In this document: positions 8,448 to 16,511 of the stretch, one piece after another | Numbering within the stretch: the stretch's first letter is position 1 | Layout: each line of letters opens with the position of its first letter | From: Dyadobacter pollutisoli | GTDB taxonomy: Bacteria; Bacteroidota; Bacteroidia; Cytophagales; Spirosomataceae | DNA: 64,000 nt | Assembly (NCBI RefSeq): GCF_026625565.1 | Contig: NZ_CP112998.1 | Location: 7,042,501 to 7,106,500, forward strand | Direction: 5' to 3' | Position numbers and translations under genes: made by a program | The notes under the pieces: generated by a model | Database searches by the model: none | What the model was told of the DNA's origin: nothing | Seen by the model: the letters and a program-made list of their open reading frames with translations, nothing else

Positions 8448-11400
8448 ATGATTACATCCAATGATTTAAAAAATGTTGGTGCAGCCGTTTTGATGACCTC
8501 ATTATTGCTTTACGCACCAAGTTGTAGTACTCCTAAAAACAAGGCTGGTAAAAATGTCACGGTTGCGAAAACCGAAAGTAAGACTGCCGCCGATATTTAC
8601 GCCGAACACATCAGGACTACCAACTACCGGACGCCGGAAGAGGAGCGGCAGGCATTTGTGCTTCCACCAGGATTTGAAATAACACTTTTTGCGTCAGAAC
8701 CCGACATTACCAAGCCCATGAACATGGAGTTCGACGACCGGGGAAGGCTGTGGGTTACCCAGTCGTCGGAATATCCGATGGCGGCAGGAATGAGCGACGG
8801 AAAGGACCGGATCACGATCCTGGAAGATAAAAACGGCGACGGTAAGGCGGAAACATTCACACATTTCGACGATAACCTCAACATTCCGATCGGTATCATG
8901 CCGGTGTCGGACGGTGCCATAGCGTATAGCATTCCCAATTTATATTATTTCAAAGACACGGATAATGATGGCAAGGCGGACAGCAAAAAAGTGCTGCTAG
9001 GGGAGTTTGGCCACAAGGATACACACGGTATGGTCAATAACCTCATGCGTGGATATGATGGCTGGTTGCAGGTATGTCACGGGTTTTCAAATACCTCCCA
9101 TGTGGCCGGATCAGACGGCGATACCATTAAAATGGCTTCCGGCAACACATTCAGGGTGAAGCTGGACGGCAGCCGGGTGGAGCAAACGACTTTCGGGCGT
9201 GTCAATCCGTTTGGATATGCCTACGATGAACGAGGCTACCTGTATTCTGTGGACTGCCATACCAAGCCCATTACGCAGCTGATCTTTGGAGGAGATTATC
9301 CGCATTTTGGTAAAAAAGCACCTGCCGGGCTCGGTTTCGCGCCTGAAATGATGACCTATGAACTGGGCTCCACTGCGCTCGCCGGACTTGTTTATTACAC
9401 CGGTACCCATTTCCCCGAGCAGTACCGGAAAAGCTTTTTTACGGGAGATGTGGTTACCTGCCGCATTGACCGCAATACTGTTACTTACAAAGGCTCCACG
9501 CCCGTTACCAAAAAGGAAGAGCCTTTTATGATCAGTAAAGATCCCTGGTTTCGGCCGGTGGATGTGAAGGTAGGGCCGGATGGGGCATTGTACATCGCTG
9601 ATTTTTACAACCGGATCATTGGTCACTATGAAGTAGCATTGAACCACCCCGGACGTGACCGGCTGAGCGGCAGGATCTGGAAAATCACGTACAAAGGTGA
9701 CCAGGCATATCAGGATATGAAGGTGACCGATTGGTCGAAAGCGACATTGGATCAGCTGATCGGGGGATTGAAACATCCGCAGCTGAACACGAGATTGAAG
9801 GTAGCGGACAGGATCGTGGATACCTGGAAAGACAAGGCTGCTGAGCCTGTACGTGCTTCGCTGGGGGATAATGCGGACGCGAATGCATATGTGCACGCGC
9901 TGTGGGTTTTACAAAGGTTGCATGCATTGGATCAGTCCACGCTGAGCGAGGCGCTGAGTCATCAGGATCCTGTAATCCGTGTACATGCATTCAGGATACT
10001 TTTGGATGGAGAGAAGCTTGCGGACAGCCAGTATGAGGCGACTACGAAGGCATTAAATGACAAAGATCCGTTTGTTCAGCGCACGGCAGCGGAGATATTG
10101 GGCCGCTTTACGAAGGCGGAGAACCTTACGCTTTTGATGGATCTTTATAATAAAACAAATCCTGAGGACACGCATTTGAAGTATACTGCCATGCTCAGCG
10201 TGCGAAATACGATTCGTGACAAGAGCGTAATGTGGCGCATTCCGGCTATGAAATGGAACGATGATCAGGCGGCATTAATTACTCGTGCGATGCTTGACAT
10301 ACCGTCCGGTGCGGCGGCTTCATTTGTGCTGGATTACACATTGACGCACGATTTGCCTTCCAAAGATTTGGTTAAAAACCTGGAATACATTGGTCGGCAG
10401 GTGTCGCCTTACCAGTTGGAAAAAGCCATTGACCTGATCAATGACAAATTTGCCAGTGATCCTGAGACGCAACTTTCGCTGTACAAAACCATTCAGGCAG
10501 GGGTGAAGCAAAGCGGGACCGCGCCGGGCGGGAAACTGATTGCCTGGGGTTCCAGTTTGTCCGGCAGGTTTTTGGGAAATATCTCGGAAAATACAGATTT
10601 GTGGAAAAACAGGCCTCTGATGAAAAACAGCGAACCTATTAATCCATGGATGGTTTCCGAAAGTTTTCTGACGAATGTCATGCCCGCATTCAGGATTATT
10701 TTGAGCGAAAAAAATGGTTACGCACCGAAAGCAGTCTTGTATTCTGTACCATTCAAGTTACCGGCAACGCTCAAAATGAATGTTTTTGACAATGATATTC
10801 ATAACACAGCTGCCAAAAAAGGCATTTCCAATAATGCGGTAAGGATCAGGCTGGCCAATGGTAAGCTGGCGGGTGAATATCGGCTTAATCAGATAGAAAC
10901 GAGTCAGTTTAAGGACTTGATCAAGAATGCAACCTTCAATTTGAATGCTTTCGAAGGCCAAATGGGGTACATCGAAGTGGTGGATAGCTCCTACATCGGC
11001 TCAATTGGCATAGGCAAACTGGAACCTGCGGTGCTGGAAATACCAGCCAAAGCACCTTCCTTATTGACAGACCAGCGCGTGGCTGCTGCGGACATTGCGG
11101 GGGAGTATAAGATCAAATCACTGGAACCGGATTTGCAGCGACTGGTAAAAGCTGCCTGGATGGATTACCGGGTCAGAAGTGCTGCGGCGGGAGCATTGAT
11201 GAACATAGATGCCAATGCTAATGCGCCGGTTTTGAGCGATGTATTCGACAATCCCGCCGAATTACCCGCATTGAGAGAAAAACTGGCGGGGTATCTGGGC
11301 CAGGCATCTTCACCTTCTATATATGAGTTACTAAAAAAGCAGCTGGCGGGCGGCGCGAGAAATTTGCAGGTAGCAATCGCGACAGTGCTAGCAAATACCT

Positions 11401-12017
11401 CGGAAGGGATCGGGTACCTGTTGAATGCATTTAAAAGCGAAGAAGCTAATGCAGACATTGCCAATGAAATTCCGGTGAAAGAGCGGTTTGCGATCAATGC
11501 AAATTCTGCGCAGCAAATAGAAATGGACAAATTTCTCAGCGCCGGAGCTGACGAGCGGGCTGAAAGACAGAAACTGATTGATACCAGGATCGCGACTTTC
11601 AAGCCGTCGGAGGGTGTTGCGGACGCAGGTAAGGCTATTTTCGTCCAAAATTGTAGCTCTTGTCATCAGATACAGGGCTCGGGAGGAATGATAGGTCCGC
11701 AGCTCGACGGTATCGGAAACTGGGGGCATAAGGCATTGACCCAAAAAATACTCGACCCCAACAGGAATATAACTGAGGCTTTCAGGACTTATAACATTAT
11801 ATTGAAAAATGACAAGACTATGACTGGCCTTTATCGAAGAACAGAGGGTGAGGCGATGGTTTTTGCAGACCTGACGGGGCAGGAGTTTTCAGTGGCTAAA
11901 AATGATATGAAAGAGTACCGGGCATCCAAATACACCTTGATGCCTGACCAGTTCAGGAGCATTATTCCGGAAAAGGACTTTTATGCCTTGCTGGATTATT
12001 TGTTGAGTGTTAGGTAG
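8448..12017 (+). CDS. PVC-type haem-binding dehydrogenase lipoprotein
   Basis: A large 1189-residue periplasmic oxidoreductase of the membrane-bound dehydrogenase family first seen in Planctomycetes and common in Bacteroidota. A signal peptide ending in APSC gives a weak lipobox. Residues about 60-420 form a soluble-glucose-dehydrogenase-like beta-propeller (PPGFEITLFASEPDI, GPDGALYIADFYN). Residues about 430-650 look like HEAT repeats (HALWVLQRLHALD, VIRVHAFRILLD). The C-terminus is a cytochrome c domain with the haem motif C1069-S-S-C-H1073, followed by GPQLDGIGNWG. It probably oxidises a sugar or polyol and passes electrons through the haem. The substrate is unknown; the gene context suggests a carbohydrate. 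Confidence 0.82.
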   Translation: MITSNDLKNVGAAVLMTSLLLYAPSCSTPKNKAGKNVTVAKTESKTAADIYAEHIRTTNYRTPEEERQAFVLPPGFEITLFASEPDITKPMNMEFDDRGRLWVTQSSEYPMAAGMSDGKDRITILEDKNGDGKAETFTHFDDNLNIPIGIMPVSDGAIAYSIPNLYYFKDTDNDGKADSKKVLLGEFGHKDTHGMVNNLMRGYDGWLQVCHGFSNTSHVAGSDGDTIKMASGNTFRVKLDGSRVEQTTFGRVNPFGYAYDERGYLYSVDCHTKPITQLIFGGDYPHFGKKAPAGLGFAPEMMTYELGSTALAGLVYYTGTHFPEQYRKSFFTGDVVTCRIDRNTVTYKGSTPVTKKEEPFMISKDPWFRPVDVKVGPDGALYIADFYNRIIGHYEVALNHPGRDRLSGRIWKITYKGDQAYQDMKVTDWSKATLDQLIGGLKHPQLNTRLKVADRIVDTWKDKAAEPVRASLGDNADANAYVHALWVLQRLHALDQSTLSEALSHQDPVIRVHAFRILLDGEKLADSQYEATTKALNDKDPFVQRTAAEILGRFTKAENLTLLMDLYNKTNPEDTHLKYTAMLSVRNTIRDKSVMWRIPAMKWNDDQAALITRAMLDIPSGAAASFVLDYTLTHDLPSKDLVKNLEYIGRQVSPYQLEKAIDLINDKFASDPETQLSLYKTIQAGVKQSGTAPGGKLIAWGSSLSGRFLGNISENTDLWKNRPLMKNSEPINPWMVSESFLTNVMPAFRIILSEKNGYAPKAVLYSVPFKLPATLKMNVFDNDIHNTAAKKGISNNAVRIRLANGKLAGEYRLNQIETSQFKDLIKNATFNLNAFEGQMGYIEVVDSSYIGSIGIGKLEPAVLEIPAKAPSLLTDQRVAAADIAGEYKIKSLEPDLQRLVKAAWMDYRVRSAAAGALMNIDANANAPVLSDVFDNPAELPALREKLAGYLGQASSPSIYELLKKQLAGGARNLQVAIATVLANTSEGIGYLLNAFKSEEANADIANEIPVKERFAINANSAQQIEMDKFLSAGADERAERQKLIDTRIATFKPSEGVADAGKAIFVQNCSSCHQIQGSGGMIGPQLDGIGNWGHKALTQKILDPNRNITEAFRTYNIILKNDKTMTGLYRRTEGEAMVFADLTGQEFSVAKNDMKEYRASKYTLMPDQFRSIIPEKDFYALLDYLLSVR

Positions 12018-12020
12018 TTA

Positions 12021-12077
12021 ATGAGTGAATGAGTCCGCCGTGGAACGGGAATGAGTGAATGAGTGAATGAGTGAATG
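12021..12077. repeat. 8-bp tandem repeat ATGAGTGA
   Basis: The unit ATGAGTGA occurs at 12021 and then three times head to tail at 12051, 12059 and 12067, ending in a further ATG. A unique GC-rich stretch (12035-12050) interrupts the array. Each unit contains both ATG and TGA. The array lies between the haem dehydrogenase and the next gene, in its presumed 5' leader. Confidence 0.8.
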
Positions 12078-12103
12078 TTAAAATCCTAAATCCATTATAT
12101 CTG

Positions 12104-13315
12104 ATGAAAAGTGTTTTGAGAAAAATGAATTGGCTGAGTATCGGGCTGATCGTGCTACTGACTATCCCAGCGGCGCAGGCGCAGACCAAAGCGAAAAAGG
12201 GGCATACCGTAGCATTCAAAAAGCAGGAGCTGACCAAAAAATTTATTGCCGAAGGAGCAGCGATGGGCGATGTCAATAAGGATGGCAAAAAGGATGTACT
12301 TTCGGGTGCATACTGGTTTGAAGCTCCGAGTTGGAAAGCGCATGAACTGGCCAAACCTGACTCATTTATCGTGAATGGAAGTTATAGTGACTCATTTCTG
12401 GATTTTGCTATGGACGTGGACCAGGATGGATGGATCGATTTGATCAGGATCGATTGGCCGGGAAAGGCGGCGGTTTGGCACCAAAATCCGAAGGGGAAAC
12501 CTGGCTACTGGCCTACGCACGTGATCCACTCGTCAGTTGGAAATGAATCGCCGCAGCTGGTGGATATCGATGGTGACGGACGGCTGGATTTGCTTTGCAA
12601 TGATCCTACCGCGAAAAAAGTGATTTGGCTGAAATGTCCTTCTAAAAAAGGCGATGGTACCTGGGAAAAGTATACCGTCAGCAATGATGAGAAAAACTCC
12701 ACGCATATGTACACGCATGGCATCGGTTACGGGGACATTAATGGTGACGGGCGCAAGGATGTGGTGGTGAGAAGCGGCTGGTGGGAGGGACCGGAAGGCG
12801 GCCCGGCCAAGCAGGCGAAAGATGCAGACTGGAAGTTTCATCCCGCTGACCTGGGGCAGGATTGCTCGCAAATGTATGTAATGGACCTGAATGGCGACGG
12901 ATTGAATGACGTGATCAGTGCTTCGGCGCACAATTATGGCATTTGGTGGCATGAGCAGGGTAAAGACGAGCAAGGCAATGCAATATGGAAACATCATGAT
13001 ATTGATAAATCGTTTTCCCAGACCCACGGTCTGGCGTTGAAGGACATTAATGGGGATGGAAACCTTGATTTGATAACCGGCAAACGTTATTTTGCCCATA
13101 ATGGGAATGACCCGGGCGAATTTGAACCGGCAGTTGTGAACTGGTACGAATACAAACCAGGCAAGACGCCGACATGGATTAAGCACGAAATCGATAATGA
13201 CTCGGGCGTGGGATTGCATGTGACGGTGGAGGATATTAATAATGACGGATTACTGGACATCGTTACCGGCAACAAAAAAGGTGTACGCATTTTTACCCAG
13301 CAAAAAGGGAAATAG
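12104..13315 (+). CDS. Secreted VCBS/FG-GAP repeat protein
   Basis: A 403-residue exported beta-propeller protein. I use the ATG at 12104; the frame stays open to a GTG at 12071 inside the tandem repeat, but the leader MKSVLRKMNWLSIGLIVLLTIPAAQAQ starts at 12104. It has at least five calcium-loop repeats (DVNKDGKKD, DVDQDGWID, DIDGDGRLD, DLNGDGLND, DINGDGNLD). There is no C-terminal sorting domain, so it probably stays in the periplasm. Its position between a haem dehydrogenase and a sugar epimerase suggests a sugar-binding accessory role, but no catalytic residues are evident. Confidence 0.8.
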   Translation: MKSVLRKMNWLSIGLIVLLTIPAAQAQTKAKKGHTVAFKKQELTKKFIAEGAAMGDVNKDGKKDVLSGAYWFEAPSWKAHELAKPDSFIVNGSYSDSFLDFAMDVDQDGWIDLIRIDWPGKAAVWHQNPKGKPGYWPTHVIHSSVGNESPQLVDIDGDGRLDLLCNDPTAKKVIWLKCPSKKGDGTWEKYTVSNDEKNSTHMYTHGIGYGDINGDGRKDVVVRSGWWEGPEGGPAKQAKDADWKFHPADLGQDCSQMYVMDLNGDGLNDVISASAHNYGIWWHEQGKDEQGNAIWKHHDIDKSFSQTHGLALKDINGDGNLDLITGKRYFAHNGNDPGEFEPAVVNWYEYKPGKTPTWIKHEIDNDSGVGLHVTVEDINNDGLLDIVTGNKKGVRIFTQQKGK

Positions 13316-13318
13316 TAT

Positions 13319-14164
13319 ATGAAATTCGGGATCAATACCTATCTGTTTTCCTCGCCGTTCACGAACGAGAGTGTCTCATGGTTTCCTCAATTCAAGGAAT
13401 GGGGCTTCGATTTTGTGGAAATTGCAGTGGAAGATCCGGCCAATATTGATCCCGAATTCATCAGAAAAGCATTAGACGACAATGAACTGGAATGTCGCTC
13501 GGTATGCGCCGCAACCGGGCCTGGGCGCGACTTGCGCGGGAACCGGAAAGAGCAGATCACTTCTCTTGACTACATTCATGCATTGATAGACATTGCGCCG
13601 ATACTTGGGAGCAGCCTGGTTGCCGGGCCTATTTATTCGGCAGTGGGGAGGGCTGGTCTGGTACCTGAGGATAAGAAGCAGGGACAATGGAACAACGTTG
13701 TTAAAAATCTCAAAATACTGACCAAATACGCTGAGGAACATCGCGTGAAGCTTGCTATCGAGCCGCTCAACCGTTACGAAACTGATTTTATCAACACATG
13801 CGATCAGGCCCTCCGCCTGATTCACGATGTCGGCAGCGACGCATTAATGGTGCATCTCGATTCTTTTCACATGAATCTCGAAGAAAAAGACCCCGCGCTG
13901 GCGATTCACAAAGCAGGTGATAAGCTGGCACTGCTACACGCTTCCGGCAGTGATCGTGGTACACCCGGCGGCGATCAGATCAACTGGGACAGGATCTTTG
14001 CCGCGCTGGACCACATTAATTACCAGGGAGATATCGTCATCGAATCGTTCACCCCCGATGTACTGATCATTGCCAAAGCAGCATCCATCTGGCGCCAAGT
14101 AGAACCTTCCCGCGAAGCAATAGCCGTCGACGGGCTGAAATTTCTGAGGTCGCTGGCTTTTTGA
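13319..14164 (+). CDS. Sugar phosphate isomerase/epimerase (tagatose/psicose 3-epimerase-like)
   Basis: A 281-residue cytoplasmic TIM-barrel enzyme of the xylose-isomerase-like superfamily. The best match by eye is the ketose 3-epimerase branch (MKFGINTYLF, DFVEIAVEDP, AIEPLNRYETDFINT, HLDSFHMNLEE, DIVIESF). The metal-binding Glu/Asp/His set of that family appears to be kept: Glu in AIEPLNR, Asp-His in HLDSFHMN, and the final Glu in VIESF. It begins 3 bp after the preceding stop, so it is co-transcribed with the VCBS gene. It probably interconverts a keto-sugar produced by the oxidative genes upstream. Confidence 0.85.
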   Translation: MKFGINTYLFSSPFTNESVSWFPQFKEWGFDFVEIAVEDPANIDPEFIRKALDDNELECRSVCAATGPGRDLRGNRKEQITSLDYIHALIDIAPILGSSLVAGPIYSAVGRAGLVPEDKKQGQWNNVVKNLKILTKYAEEHRVKLAIEPLNRYETDFINTCDQALRLIHDVGSDALMVHLDSFHMNLEEKDPALAIHKAGDKLALLHASGSDRGTPGGDQINWDRIFAALDHINYQGDIVIESFTPDVLIIAKAASIWRQVEPSREAIAVDGLKFLRSLAF

Positions 14165-14205
14165 GTTTGGTTTTCGGTATTATTGTTAGAAAGGAACAAT
14201 AATAT

Positions 14206-14799
14206 ATGATCAACACGCTAGAACAACTGGATTTAAACGGGGAATACACCTATGCCGATTATCTGAAATGGCATTTCGAAGAACGTTTGGAATTGATACG
14301 AGGATACATTTACAAAATGCCTCCCGCTCCTTCACGCCGACACCAGGCGATTATCTGGAATTTGACTGGGGTCATTGGTAACTATATTAAAGGGCAGAAA
14401 TGCAGTGCTTATGCGGCACCTTTTGATGTAAGACTACCTACCCGGGACAAGAAAAGCAATCAGGAAATTACTACGGTTCTTCAACCGGATATTTGCGTGA
14501 TCTGTGACCATTCAAAACTGGATGACCAGGGATGCCTGGGGGCACCTGATCTGGTTATTGAAGTGCTTTCTCCGGGGAATTCGAATAAGGAGATGAAGCA
14601 GAAGTTCGACGTTTACGAAGAAAGCGGCGTAAGAGAGTATTGGGTAGTGTATCCCGAATATGAACACGTGCATATCTTTATTCTTGATGAGTCCGGGAAA
14701 TTCATCGGACAGCATCCGAAGATTAACGGAGAGATCTTGAAATCCGCAATCTTTCCGGAACTCGCGATAGACCTGACGGACATTTTTGCTGATAAGTAG
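14206..14799 (+). CDS. Uma2 family (DUF820) nuclease-fold protein
   Basis: A 197-residue protein of the Uma2 family, which has a restriction-endonuclease-like core. The N-terminal EERLELIRGYIYKMPPAPSRRHQ and the core blocks LQPDICVICD, GAPDLVIEVLSPGN and KFDVYEESGVREYWVVYPE are the family signatures. The acidic D...E-x-L core residues expected for a nuclease are present. The biological function of Uma2 proteins is not established. It stands alone here, with no methylase or toxin-antitoxin partner. Its start lies 41 bp after the epimerase. Confidence 0.86.
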   Translation: MINTLEQLDLNGEYTYADYLKWHFEERLELIRGYIYKMPPAPSRRHQAIIWNLTGVIGNYIKGQKCSAYAAPFDVRLPTRDKKSNQEITTVLQPDICVICDHSKLDDQGCLGAPDLVIEVLSPGNSNKEMKQKFDVYEESGVREYWVVYPEYEHVHIFILDESGKFIGQHPKINGEILKSAIFPELAIDLTDIFADK

Positions 14800-14928
14800 T
14801 TAGTGTTTCCGGAAAGGTTTTTCCGTTAGTTCAACGCTTACCGCCATTTGGTAAAGCTTGAATGAATGCTATCTCAGCTATGTTTAAGTTTAGAAATTGT
14901 CAAAATTCAATCTAAACAAACAGCTGAA

Positions 14929-15918
14929 ATGAAAAAGCTCATACTACTGATTACCGCACTAGTTTTTCATCACACGATTTTCGCACAAGGCGTTGGTATT
15001 AATACCACCTCACCCGACCCGAGTGCTGCACTGGATATTCAAAGTACCAATAAAGGAATCCTCATTCCCAAAGTGTCGCTGACTTCGCTTATCGACAAAA
15101 CTACCATAACTGCCCCTGCAAACGGTTTGCTGGTTTACAATACAAATCCAAACCTGAAAAATGGCGTCGGTTTCTACTTTAACGCAAATACACCTGTTTC
15201 CCCTGATTGGCGGGCGGTTTCCGATTGGAAATTACCCTACTATGGCGCTGATTCAGAACCTGCCGCCGCTTTTCTGATTGAAAATTACCATGGCGGATCA
15301 AATTCCTCGGCGATCAAAGGTTACAGTGCAGGAAGCGGAACCGGCGTTCATGCCAGAAGTGACGCAGGAGTTGCTTTAAAGGCAGAAGGCGGTGTGAAGA
15401 TATTCGGGAATGGACAGGCTCCGGGCGTTGGGAAGGTACTGACGAGTGATGCTCAGGGGAATGCGACTTGGGAAGGTGGAGTTGCATTTAGGGCTAGTGG
15501 TATGGCCGGCGGAGGAAGCGAAAAAATAGGAAAGAATATCTATTCAAAGATTCCTTTTTCGGTCGAGAATTATGACATTGGCAATAACTATAACAACATA
15601 AATGGAAATCCGCATAATGTTTTTATTGCTCCTGTAAAGGGAATTTATCATTTTGATGTACAAGTTGGCTGGGTTAGCCCAGATTGGGAAACCGATAACT
15701 TTGTTGTGTTGTCGATATTTAAATCGAAGGATGGAAGTTCGTCTCCACAAGTTTCCAGTCCTTTCTATTCTAACGGTGACAACCGTGGAGATGTGTCCGT
15801 TGACTTAGAATTGGAACCGGGAGACGGAATATATACCGCAATTTTTCAGTCAACTTTTGACTACCTGGATTTGACACCTCACTCCTATTTTTGTGGAAGA
15901 TTGGTGATGAAGCTTTAA
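14929..15918 (+). CDS. Secreted protein with C-terminal C1q-like domain
   Basis: A 329-residue exported protein. The ATG at 14929 starts a clear signal peptide (MKKLILLITALVFHHTIFAQ); the longer frame from 14866 is ignored. The N-terminal region GVGINTTSPDPSAALDIQST followed by KGILIPKVSL is the repeat-like head common in Bacteroidota surface proteins that resemble tail fibres. The last 140 residues, from VAFRASGMAG to YFCGRLVMKL, match a C1q/TNF-like jelly roll (FIAPVKGIYHFDVQVGW, ELEPGDGIYTAIF). Such domains trimerise and bind ligands. It is probably surface-exposed and adhesive. No sorting domain is visible. Confidence 0.75.
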   Translation: MKKLILLITALVFHHTIFAQGVGINTTSPDPSAALDIQSTNKGILIPKVSLTSLIDKTTITAPANGLLVYNTNPNLKNGVGFYFNANTPVSPDWRAVSDWKLPYYGADSEPAAAFLIENYHGGSNSSAIKGYSAGSGTGVHARSDAGVALKAEGGVKIFGNGQAPGVGKVLTSDAQGNATWEGGVAFRASGMAGGGSEKIGKNIYSKIPFSVENYDIGNNYNNINGNPHNVFIAPVKGIYHFDVQVGWVSPDWETDNFVVLSIFKSKDGSSSPQVSSPFYSNGDNRGDVSVDLELEPGDGIYTAIFQSTFDYLDLTPHSYFCGRLVMKL

Positions 15919-16040
15919 CCAATAGTTAATATAGACTTCTTTGTAAAATTGAAATAGTAAGTCATTCGATACAATAAAAATTTGTTCAGTGTTCAAATGT
16001 TAAAATAGTAAACTGTAAATATTTAATTTGTGCGAATATT

Positions 16041-16418
16041 ATGCATTTCGCTCCTATGGTTAAATATTTCCTGATTTTCTATTCGTTTCCGGTTTTTGTC
16101 AAGACAGAAAAAGCCTACACGCAGCAGAAACCTTCTTATAAACAAGCCGAAATTCTGTGGGATACCTGGGGAGTACCGCACATTTATGCCAAAAATGATG
16201 AAAGCCCTTTTTACGCTTATGGCTGGGCGCAGGCTCAGAACCATGGTGATCTGGTGCTGCAATTGTATGGTCAGGCGAGGGGACGTGGAGGTGAGTATTG
16301 GGGTGAGAAGTATGCCGAGGCGGACAGATGGGTAATCACCAACAGCATTTATGAGCGGGCAGGGGAATGGAAGAACGTTGGTGTGGCGGGGCTGAATCAG
16401 TCTGGAATATTTGAGTAA
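16041..16418 (+). pseudogene. N-terminal fragment of a penicillin acylase-family protein
   Basis: Only 125 codons remain of a family that normally runs to about 700 or more residues (penicillin/AHL acylases, which self-cleave to an N-terminal Ser nucleophile). The preserved part is the start of the alpha chain: EILWDTWGVPHIYAKNDESP, then YGWAQAQNHGDLVLQLYG and ARGRGGEYWGEKYAEADRW. After ERAGEWKNVG the similarity stops and the frame ends at TGA 16416-16418. The propeptide, the beta chain and the catalytic Ser are absent, and only 93 bp separate it from the next gene. It is a remnant and cannot be an active acylase. Confidence 0.75.
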
Positions 16419-16442
16419 AAATGTTATTTGTCAACCAATAAA

Positions 16443-16477
16443 AAAGTCTCAGAACTGGTTAAACAGCCTGAGACTTT
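16443..16477 (-). terminator. Terminator of the TonB receptor gene
   Basis: On the minus strand a 10-bp stem AAAGTCTCAG/CTGAGACTTT encloses a 15-base loop and is followed by a short T run. It begins 34 bp past the stop of the TonB receptor gene. Confidence 0.75.
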
Positions 16478-16511
16478 CCTGTTTTAAGCCAACATTACAT
16501 TGACTTGAACC

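Noticed and set aside
12021..12077. CRISPR-like or integration-site repeat
   Set aside because: The units are contiguous 8-mers without spacers and there is no recombinase nearby.
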